Part shown: positions 16,370-24,328 of the stretch, piece by piece
Position numbering within the stretch: the first letter of the stretch is position 1
How the letters are laid out: each line of letters begins with the position of its first letter
DNA from: DAONJL01 sp035405645 [NCBI: bacterium]
Lineage (GTDB): Bacteria > JAGOBX01 > DAONJL01
DNA length: 26,273 nucleotides
NCBI GenBank assembly: GCA_035405645.1
Contig: DAONJL010000004.1
Coordinates: forward strand, 19,143 to 45,415
Reading direction: 5' to 3'
Program-made: the position numbers and the translations under genes
Notes under the pieces: generated by a model
Databases searched by the model: none
What the model was told of the DNA's origin: nothing
What the model saw: only the letters and a program-made list of their open reading frames with translations

Positions 16370-19300
16370 TTAATCAGAGACAGTAATATAATTTTTTATT
16401 TTTTCGTATTTATTTTGAAAATCAGGAACTTTTAACAAATCTTCAATTGTCTTAAAATTTCCATATCTCGTCCGATATGCAACAATCATTTGTGCATCTA
16501 CTGTATCAAGTCCTAATAAATTTTTTAACATATTTATATCTGCTTTATTTATATTTAATTTGGGCTGTTGCTGTTGCACCGCTTCATCTTTTTTATGTGG
16601 TTCATTTAATGCTGAATATGTAAAATTTACTGGATTTTCTATTCCTATTGTCATTATTTTTGTTAAATAATTATCTACATAATTTTTATTTACACCATTT
16701 GAAATTAATATTTCGCGAACTGTATTTATATCTTTAAAATATTTTATTTCATTGCGGACTTTTAATAACTGCTGTGCTATATTATAAGAAATAAATGGAA
16801 TTTTTACTAATTCATCAACTCGAACTGTATTTATATTTACTGTTAATTCAGCTTTTTTTGATAACTCTTCATATAAATATTCAAATTTTGTTATTGGTGA
16901 AAGTGAACCTTTATAATTTATTATTATTCGTTGTATATCATCAATTGATAAATATGGCATTTTAAATATTTCTTTGTATTCAAAAATAGCATTTGCAAGG
17001 GCTATTGCAAATTCTTCATCTTCTACCCATTCTGGTAGTGATTTCTGTATTTTAAAACCTGTTTGTGTCATTCTATTTTTTTCTATTATTTTATTCTGTA
17101 TTTCTGGCATTATGATTGATAAATAATAATTTGCTATATCTGTTAATGATGATATATTTAGATTTAATTTCTTTTCTGAAATCTCATCATATTTTTTTGA
17201 AAACTCTTCTTTTAATTGTGTTACTTCTATTGGTGTTTCTACTACTTTTGCTGTAACAAAAACTAATAATTCTGTATGAACTCTATCAACTGATTTTTTG
17301 CCAAAAAAATCACCAAGAATTGGTATCTTTTGTAATGATTTTGTCCCTGGTAATATGCTATTGTCCTTCTGCTCATTATCTATAAATATACCGCCAAGTA
17401 TTATTGTCTGTCCATCGGCTATTAATACTCTTGTCATTAAATTTCGTGTAGATACTGGCGGTCTTGAACCCGATGGTGCTGCTTCGGCTTTTGCTATATC
17501 TACTGTTATATTTAATTGTAATGTCTTATTTAACCCTATTTGCGGTAATATCCATAATTTTATTGGCACTTCTACTACTTCCTGTGATGTCTTTATCAAA
17601 CCATCACTTGTTGTTGTTGATGTTATATATGGTACTGTTTGTATTACTGATATTTCCGCTGGTATATTTTCCATTGTAAATACATTTGGTCTTGATAATA
17701 CATCTGCTGATTGTGAACGCTCCAATGCTTCAAGCATTGCTCTGAATTCGCCACTTGATAATGTTCCAACAAAAGAACCATCTATTGTGCCTGGTGTAAA
17801 TTGCACACCAACTCCTGATTTCTTATCACCAAGCGAAGCAGCAAGTGTAGTATTTATATTTTTGCTAAATCCTTGAGCCCAATTTATTCCAAATGCTTCA
17901 TTATTCGTTATTGTCCGTTCAATTATTTTTGCCTCGATTAATACCTGTCTTGGTGGTATATCAAGTGCTTCTATTATCTTTTCTATTTCGCGCATATGTT
18001 TTTTTGTTGATATTATCGTTATACTATTTGTTCTTTCATCTGATGTTACTATTCCAAATAATTTCTTTGAAGTGCTATTTATTTCTTCGATATTTTCTGT
18101 TAATAAATCTTTTAATTTATCTACTATGCCCATTGGCACCCACGCATAATTTTCTACTGATACTTTTTCTGGTGCTGCTTTCGCATATTTTAAATAAAAT
18201 ACTTTTGTTTCTATCCAATTATTTTTATCATTTGCCTGTTCCTCAAGTTTATTTATAAAACCCTTGATTTTCTCTATGTTATGTTTATAATCACGAATTA
18301 ACAATGCATTTAATGCAAGTGAATATGATATTTTTCCATTTATACTTAACATTTTTCCTAAAAAACCAGAAGCATCAACTAAACTTTTCATTGACGCTAC
18401 TTCTGTATTTTTTAACATAATTACTTCATCTATCATTTCATCTTTTACATCATAATTTTTGCATATCTCTTTTATTCGCGCTATATTAACCTGTTTATCA
18501 TTTACTATTAATGAATTTGATTGATAATCAATAAAAATTGAACCATTTGAAGATAATAAAGAACCTATTGGTGCATCAGGTGTTTTTTTATCACATAATG
18601 CTTCAATTTCTTTTACATCTTTGTTTATAAACTTAATTGTTTCTACAAACATATCATCAGTAAAATTTATCTGTATAAATTCTGGCACATCGATTTTTTT
18701 TATGATTTTTTCACTTTCTATTATTGTCTCTTTCGTCCCAATTACTGTAATTATTTTTCCTTCTGGCTGACCATTATCACTTATAAAATCATACACTTTA
18801 TTTTCTACCTTTGTTAAATAATTTATTACCTGTAATGCTTTTAAATGTTTTAATGTAAATGTTCGAAATTCTTTTAATGGTATTCTTAATTGTTCAAGGT
18901 CTATATTTGCTACAATTATATCATTTATCATTTTTGTAATTTCGCGCATTGGTTCTGGTGGCGCTATTATTATTAATTGTTCATTTGAGGCTATTAATTG
19001 ATATTGCCGTGGGTCAACTAATTTCTCGCCAATTAATCTACCTTTGTCATCATATTCACGAACTTTTTTACCTGGTTCAACATATTCACCATCTTTATTT
19101 TTATTTGCATTCAAATTCGGCATTGTCATTATTATATCTTTTAATCGCTCAGGATTATTATTATTCAAATCAGTTACTCTATCTAATACATTTACATTTG
19201 CATATAAACTAATTCCTTTTAGTTCTTTCCTATCTATCGCCTTTAATATTCTTTTGATTTTTAAATGAACATTTTCATCTGCTATAATAAAAATCTTTTT

Positions 19301-22300
19301 TTCATTCCCTACTGTTACATTTTTTGAAAATGGAAAAATAACATTTTCAATATTTTTTACATAATTAACAAAATCTTCTGGATCAACATATTTTATATCA
19401 TATACTTCTAAAACATTTATAGGACTTCGTAATTTTTCAATATCTATTCCTGCACTTATTAAATCCTGAACCAATCTAACTAAATTACGTAATACATCTG
19501 GTTCTGCTATTATTGCTAATTTATCCGAACTCGAAATTAATGTATATTTACGAGGGTCTTTTGTTATTGTTCGCTGACTTCTTATTTTATCTTTTGATGT
19601 GCCATCGCCTTCCGCTAATTTATATTCAACTTCAACTATACCACCAACTGGAATAAAATTTCCCTGCTCATCTTGATTCTCTCTTAAATTTTTCATTTCA
19701 TAAATTATTTGTGCTATTGTTAATGGGTCATAGCCTTTTAAATCTTTTTCTCTTTCAAAAACATAAATCATACTATACAATGAAACATTCTTTAATTCCT
19801 TTATATCTATCTTTTGTAATACTCGTTCTATTTTATTATGAATTTCCTGTGCTGCTATTATATATATACTTTCTTCACCTTTTTCATTTATTACTATTTT
19901 TGAAAATGGGAAACCAATTCTTTCGATTGATTGTATATAATTTTGTGCATCTGTTGCTTTTATATATTTAAAATTATATATTCTTAATTCATTTAATGGC
20001 TCTTTTAATGCTGCTAATTCAATATTTTCTTTTGAGATATCTTCAACTATCCTCGTAAATTCTTTTAATGCTGATGGTTCACCAATTATTGCAAGTTTAT
20101 TTGCTGTTGCAACCATTACATATTTTCTTGGGTCTTCATCGCCTTCTTTTATATATGCTTTTTTTATTGTTACTCCATCTGAAAAATATTCATAAGTATA
20201 AATTCCACCAACCGGAATATATCTACCATCTTTACTTTGATTTGCTGCTGCTGAACGCAATTCCATTAATACATCTTTTAATATTGTTGGGTCCTGTCCC
20301 TGTAAATCTGTTGTTTTATCAAATACCTTTATCGTTGCTTCTATTGGATTATCTACTACTTTTATTATTTCTTCTATATTTTTATGATTTCCTTCTGTTG
20401 CATAAACTATTAATAATCCTTTATCATCGTGCGCTACCATCACTAAACTCTGTAAATCTTCAAAACTAACTTCTGTTGCACCACTCTTTTTTTCTTTTGT
20501 TTTCTTCTTTGATTTTTTTGTAATGCCTTCTTCTTCTGATTCTGCTGTTTTTACTGGTCCACTACTCCCTGTTGATGTTATTCTTTTTGTCTCTATATCT
20601 TTTAATAAATTCTCTAATTTTTCTTTTAATGCTGATGGCTTTTCATATTTTAATTTGTATATTTTTAAATATATCTGTTCACCCATTTTTGATTCTTTTG
20701 CTGTTCGTTCAAATTCGTTTATTATTTTCAAAAATCTTTTTATATTTAATGTGTTGTCTGTTACAATTAAACTATTTGAACTTTTTTCAAAAGTAATGAT
20801 ACCATCAGCAGAGCGTAATGGTTCAAGTGCAAGTGAGATATCTGCACCTGAAACATATTTTAATGGTATTACCTGCGTAATATAAGCATTGCCTTCTGGC
20901 ATATCCTGATAATTATTCCCTGCTGTTGTTGTCATTCCTCTTGATTTTGCTTCTTCTTTCGGTATTATTTTTATTACATTGCCTTCCTGCACTCTTGTAA
21001 AACCTTGATTTTCAAGTATTATATCGAGTGCCATTAGTGCTGGAACATCAACAAGATGAACATTTACTGGTTGTGCTGCTTCAAGGTCTGGATATGATAT
21101 ATTCCAATTCCCTAATTCTGCAAGTGTCCTTAATACATCACTTAAATTTGCATTTACAAAATCTATTGATATTAACCTCGCTATTACTTCTACTGTAAAA
21201 TTTACACTTCTTAATGTCTTTGATTCTACTTCAAAACCTTGATAATTTTCTAATATATTATAGATATTATTCAAATTAGTTACTTCATCAGATACAAATA
21301 ACGAATTATATTGTGGAAATTCTGTTATATTTCCTGATGATGTTAATTCTGAAAATAAATCTGATTTTAATTTTTTGAAATCTACTTTTTCTTTTGTCTC
21401 TATTACTACTAATCTCACATCACTAGAGGGCTCTTTTATATAATTCATTAACTCATTCATTGCGCCTGATATATTTGTTGATGTTGTTAATATTAAATTT
21501 TTTACATTTTCTATTGTTTCATTTATTAATATACTTGCCTTTATTATATTAAATCCTTTTTCTAAACCTGCTCTAAAAAACTTACATTCCGCTATTCCTT
21601 CTTCATTTGTTGTTGCTATTATTTCATTGTCAATATCATTATCTGCATTCACATCAATTATTCCTTCGCCTTTTGCTAATGAAAAATATACTTTTGTATT
21701 TGGAACTAGATTATTATATTTATCTACTACTTTTACTACTAATGGTTTTTCTATTTCTTTATTTAAATAGACTTTTTGATTATCACCACTGATTTTTATA
21801 ATTTTCTCTGGCGAACCAGGCTCTATTTTTATATCAATAAAATTTTTTATATCCGGTCTTTCAGCTAAACTTATTTCTAATTTATAATTACCTTTTTTTA
21901 CTGGCAAATTAAAATTTTTTAACTCTATTATTCCATAATTATCTGAAACTATAGTCTTTTTATTTTCATCAATTTTAAATACAACTGGTGTAAATTCTGA
22001 CATTTTATTATTCTTATCAAATACTTGAATTACTATTGGAACAACTAATTCTTCATCTGCTCTTTTTATAATTGTTTTATGTGTTATTAATTTTATGTAT
22101 GGTCCTTTTATTGTTTCCTCTAATTTTAATAATTGTGTTTGGACACTTTCTTTTTGCCGATCTGGTTCTATCTTTAAATATGCTTCTTCTAATTTAACGC
22201 CTTCTTCATTCGCTATTATTATTACTAATTCATTTTCTCTTTCAAATCTAATTTTATAATCAACTTTACTACTTAGTAAATCTACTACAACTCTTGATGT

Positions 22301-23023
22301 TAATACTGGTAATGACATAAATTGACTATGTCTAATTGACTTTATCTTACCGCGTTTTATTATTAATTTCTGCTTTGGTAACGAATTTACTACTTCTGGC
22401 ATATCAATAACTATCATTGGCGGTTTTGTAAATTTAGTCTCTAAATAATCAAATTTCTCTTCTGCTATAATTCTAATTTCACTTCTATCTTTATATGGTA
22501 TATATCTTATCTCATATAAATTATTTTGATTTTTATCAGGGTCAATATAATTTGCTTTTCTCAATACTTTTTGCTCTGTTATTATTGCTTGCTCACTCAC
22601 CTTTTGTGGCATTGTTTGTATATCAGTTATTCGCCCACTTTTTAATTGTTGTGTTTTACCTTCTTTTTCTTCTTCTAATATTCTTCTTAATTTACTCATT
22701 AAATTATCATCTGTTTTTTCTTCTGCTGGTTGAATTGGTTTTGTAATTATTTCCGCATCTCTTTTTATGCCTGCACTCTTTTTCATTTCTGAATAAATCA
22801 AATTTGATTTTTTTAAATCAAGATAAAACTGGATTGCCGCTTCTGCATCTGGTTTTAATAATAATGCTTGTTTTACTAATTCTTCTGCTGCTTTATAATC
22901 GCCTTCTAAAAATTTCTCTTTTGCTTTATTAAAATTTGTTTCAAATTCTTGATTAATATCACTAAATAAAAAACTAACACAAATGATAATATGAATAAAA
23001 ATTAGCAAAATAATTTTGTTCAA
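16370..23023 (-). CDS. pilQ: Giant PilQ-type secretin with AMIN, Ig-like, ring repeats and ComEA-like HhH domains
   Basis: This is a 2217-residue outer-membrane channel subunit; usual PilQ is about 450-750 residues. It starts at TTG 23023, with AAGGAGGG (23032-23039) 8 bases upstream and no in-frame ATG nearby. Order: signal peptide (1-21), TPR (~28-62), AMIN peptidoglycan-binding domain (~165-275), two Ig-like domains (~307-405 and ~408-515), STN (~604-680), an N1-type domain (~711-771) and a Lys-rich segment near 841. Three ~190-residue repeats (~893-1446), more N-type ring domains (to ~1688) and the secretin domain (~1688-1927) follow; the last contains RQVLIEAKIIER, LSRPNVFTMEN and TIILGGIF. 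Beyond it are two helix-hairpin-helix units (~2060-2127 and ~2152-2215), the second opening LNINKADINMLKNLLG as in ComEA. The secretin call is certain; DNA uptake is inferred. Confidence 0.95.
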   Translation of the reverse strand: MNKIILLIFIHIIICVSFLFSDINQEFETNFNKAKEKFLEGDYKAAEELVKQALLLKPDAEAAIQFYLDLKKSNLIYSEMKKSAGIKRDAEIITKPIQPAEEKTDDNLMSKLRRILEEEKEGKTQQLKSGRITDIQTMPQKVSEQAIITEQKVLRKANYIDPDKNQNNLYEIRYIPYKDRSEIRIIAEEKFDYLETKFTKPPMIVIDMPEVVNSLPKQKLIIKRGKIKSIRHSQFMSLPVLTSRVVVDLLSSKVDYKIRFERENELVIIIANEEGVKLEEAYLKIEPDRQKESVQTQLLKLEETIKGPYIKLITHKTIIKRADEELVVPIVIQVFDKNNKMSEFTPVVFKIDENKKTIVSDNYGIIELKNFNLPVKKGNYKLEISLAERPDIKNFIDIKIEPGSPEKIIKISGDNQKVYLNKEIEKPLVVKVVDKYNNLVPNTKVYFSLAKGEGIIDVNADNDIDNEIIATTNEEGIAECKFFRAGLEKGFNIIKASILINETIENVKNLILTTSTNISGAMNELMNYIKEPSSDVRLVVIETKEKVDFKKLKSDLFSELTSSGNITEFPQYNSLFVSDEVTNLNNIYNILENYQGFEVESKTLRSVNFTVEVIARLISIDFVNANLSDVLRTLAELGNWNISYPDLEAAQPVNVHLVDVPALMALDIILENQGFTRVQEGNVIKIIPKEEAKSRGMTTTAGNNYQDMPEGNAYITQVIPLKYVSGADISLALEPLRSADGIITFEKSSNSLIVTDNTLNIKRFLKIINEFERTAKESKMGEQIYLKIYKLKYEKPSALKEKLENLLKDIETKRITSTGSSGPVKTAESEEEGITKKSKKKTKEKKSGATEVSFEDLQSLVMVAHDDKGLLIVYATEGNHKNIEEIIKVVDNPIEATIKVFDKTTDLQGQDPTILKDVLMELRSAAANQSKDGRYIPVGGIYTYEYFSDGVTIKKAYIKEGDEDPRKYVMVATANKLAIIGEPSALKEFTRIVEDISKENIELAALKEPLNELRIYNFKYIKATDAQNYIQSIERIGFPFSKIVINEKGEESIYIIAAQEIHNKIERVLQKIDIKELKNVSLYSMIYVFEREKDLKGYDPLTIAQIIYEMKNLRENQDEQGNFIPVGGIVEVEYKLAEGDGTSKDKIRSQRTITKDPRKYTLISSSDKLAIIAEPDVLRNLVRLVQDLISAGIDIEKLRSPINVLEVYDIKYVDPEDFVNYVKNIENVIFPFSKNVTVGNEKKIFIIADENVHLKIKRILKAIDRKELKGISLYANVNVLDRVTDLNNNNPERLKDIIMTMPNLNANKNKDGEYVEPGKKVREYDDKGRLIGEKLVDPRQYQLIASNEQLIIIAPPEPMREITKMINDIIVANIDLEQLRIPLKEFRTFTLKHLKALQVINYLTKVENKVYDFISDNGQPEGKIITVIGTKETIIESEKIIKKIDVPEFIQINFTDDMFVETIKFINKDVKEIEALCDKKTPDAPIGSLLSSNGSIFIDYQSNSLIVNDKQVNIARIKEICKNYDVKDEMIDEVIMLKNTEVASMKSLVDASGFLGKMLSINGKISYSLALNALLIRDYKHNIEKIKGFINKLEEQANDKNNWIETKVFYLKYAKAAPEKVSVENYAWVPMGIVDKLKDLLTENIEEINSTSKKLFGIVTSDERTNSITIISTKKHMREIEKIIEALDIPPRQVLIEAKIIERTITNNEAFGINWAQGFSKNINTTLAASLGDKKSGVGVQFTPGTIDGSFVGTLSSGEFRAMLEALERSQSADVLSRPNVFTMENIPAEISVIQTVPYITSTTTSDGLIKTSQEVVEVPIKLWILPQIGLNKTLQLNITVDIAKAEAAPSGSRPPVSTRNLMTRVLIADGQTIILGGIFIDNEQKDNSILPGTKSLQKIPILGDFFGKKSVDRVHTELLVFVTAKVVETPIEVTQLKEEFSKKYDEISEKKLNLNISSLTDIANYYLSIIMPEIQNKIIEKNRMTQTGFKIQKSLPEWVEDEEFAIALANAIFEYKEIFKMPYLSIDDIQRIIINYKGSLSPITKFEYLYEELSKKAELTVNINTVRVDELVKIPFISYNIAQQLLKVRNEIKYFKDINTVREILISNGVNKNYVDNYLTKIMTIGIENPVNFTYSALNEPHKKDEAVQQQQPKLNINKADINMLKNLLGLDTVDAQMIVAYRTRYGNFKTIEDLLKVPDFQNKYEKIKNYITVSD
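18686..20347 (-). repeat. Three tandem ~190-residue modules inside the secretin
   Basis: Protein copies at residues ~893-1078, ~1079-1268 and ~1269-1446. Shared landmarks in order are a DL..DP start, G.YIPVGG or equivalent, DPRKY, KLAIIAEP, LR.PLN, PFSK and a helix ending KIDIKELK or similar. Each module seems to hold two beta-alpha-beta ring units. DNA identity between copies is low, so the triplication is old. Confidence 0.85.
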
Positions 23024-23031
23024 TTTTATTT

Positions 23032-23039
23032 CCCTCCTT
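23032..23039 (-). promoter_or_regulatory. Ribosome-binding site deciding the TTG start of the secretin
   Basis: AAGGAGGG on the minus strand, 8 bases before TTG at 23023. The first in-frame residues after the TTG form the signal peptide with no internal Met, so this site fixes a rare TTG start. Confidence 0.8.
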
Positions 23040-23073
23040 TTATTTTTTTATATAAAAAAATAAATTCATTAAC

Positions 23074-23733
23074 TTATTTCTTTTTTTCAAATTCTGATGG
23101 TTCAGCTTCTAACCAATATTGAAATAATCTGTCTTCTTTTTTTAATGTTAATTCTGTATCTTTATATCGTGGCTTACTTAGTACCACTTTGCCACGCGTT
23201 ATCTTTTTTACTTTTATATTTGTGCCAAATAAATAATCACCTGTTTTTGCTATGTAAACATTCTCTGTCTCTATTTCTTTTATTATTGCTGCACCTTCAC
23301 CTTTGCCACCAGCAATTATTCCTTCTAATGTAAATCCACTTATTTCTTCTAATGCTGGTTCTCGTTTTATTACCTCTTGTTCTTCTTCACCTGCTGTTGC
23401 AATTCTTTGCTGTTTCTTCTTTTCTTTTTTTGTTGGTTCTATACTTGCTGTTTTTATTTCTACAAATGGTTTAAAAAAATTTACTTCTGTTAAAATTTTA
23501 TATTTATCTGGTAATATTAAAGTTATTTCCTGCTGACCAAATTCATCTTTTACTTCTGGTATTGGTTCTTTTATTGGTTTTATTGCTGGAAAAAATATCT
23601 GTGGCGTTGCATTCATTGTGCTTATCAATTTACTTAACAAAATCAAATCAGCAAGAATTAGTATTACAAATAACAGTATTGCTAAATTTATTTTCTTATT
23701 AATATTTTCAATTATTTTTTTTATCTCATTCAT
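23074..23733 (-). CDS. pilP: PilP/GspC-like inner-membrane linker to the secretin
   Basis: This is a 219-residue bitopic protein. The N-terminal cytoplasmic stretch is about 16 residues, a membrane helix spans ~17-38, and a Pro-rich segment and charged linker with a Lys/Gln cluster run to ~125. A homology-region beta domain follows at ~130-205 (GFTLEGIIAGGKGEGAAII, then VYIAKTGDYLFG and VVLSKPRYKDTELTL). This domain in PilP and GspC contacts the N-terminal rings of the secretin. Classical PilP is a lipoprotein, whereas no lipobox is present here, so it is closer to GspC in anchoring. It lies 2 bases after pilO and 50 bases before the secretin gene. The order O-P-Q supports the assignment. Confidence 0.8.
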   Translation of the reverse strand: MNEIKKIIENINKKINLAILLFVILILADLILLSKLISTMNATPQIFFPAIKPIKEPIPEVKDEFGQQEITLILPDKYKILTEVNFFKPFVEIKTASIEPTKKEKKKQQRIATAGEEEQEVIKREPALEEISGFTLEGIIAGGKGEGAAIIKEIETENVYIAKTGDYLFGTNIKVKKITRGKVVLSKPRYKDTELTLKKEDRLFQYWLEAEPSEFEKKK

Positions 23734-23735
23734 AA

Positions 23736-24311
23736 TTACTTAAATTCTTTTTCAAATTTTTCTTGCTGGAACATATAAACATTTGCAACTAATTGAACTC
23801 TAAATCGCTCTTTCTTTTCATCTATTGGTGCAAAATTAAAATTTACTATATCTAATAAATTTTCAAAATTATTTAATGCATTTAGCAATAAATATACTTT
23901 TTGTAAAGGTAAACCACCACCATCTAAATCTGTTGGATATATCTCTATTGATAATGACTTATATAATCCTAAATCTGTTTCTGCACCAAATGCTAATTTA
24001 TCAAATTTTATATTTATTCTTTCACCTAATTGTTCGAGTTTTGTTAATAATTTTAAACCTATATCTCTTGGTGGTAATCTCTTTTCTTTTTCTTTTAATT
24101 TTGCCTGTAATACTTTTACTTCATATTCTAATTTTGGTAAAAATTTTTCTTTGTTCCGACCCTCATCAACTGTTTTCTTTACTTTATCTAACTCAATTAA
24201 TAAGTTATCATAAGCAGGTAATATTTCAGTATAAACCCAATATACTGCTGCTACTACTATTGCTATCCCTAATATTTTTAACATCTTAATATCGCGTTCT
24301 GCTAATGCCAT
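23736..24311 (-). CDS. pilO: PilO-like type IV pilus inner-membrane protein
   Basis: This 191-residue protein has one membrane helix (~10-28), a periplasmic coiled coil (~30-80) and a ferredoxin-like PilO domain (~85-185) containing LLTKLEQLGERINIKF and LLNALNNFENLLDI. PilO pairs with PilN in the inner-membrane alignment complex between PilM and PilP. ATG at 24311 follows the PilMN stop by 17 bases, with GGTGGTG as a weak upstream site. Length, topology and gene order agree; primary sequence is diverged as usual for PilO. Confidence 0.85.
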   Translation of the reverse strand: MALAERDIKMLKILGIAIVVAAVYWVYTEILPAYDNLLIELDKVKKTVDEGRNKEKFLPKLEYEVKVLQAKLKEKEKRLPPRDIGLKLLTKLEQLGERINIKFDKLAFGAETDLGLYKSLSIEIYPTDLDGGGLPLQKVYLLLNALNNFENLLDIVNFNFAPIDEKKERFRVQLVANVYMFQQEKFEKEFK

Positions 24312-24328
24312 ACTCTTTTCACCACCGC

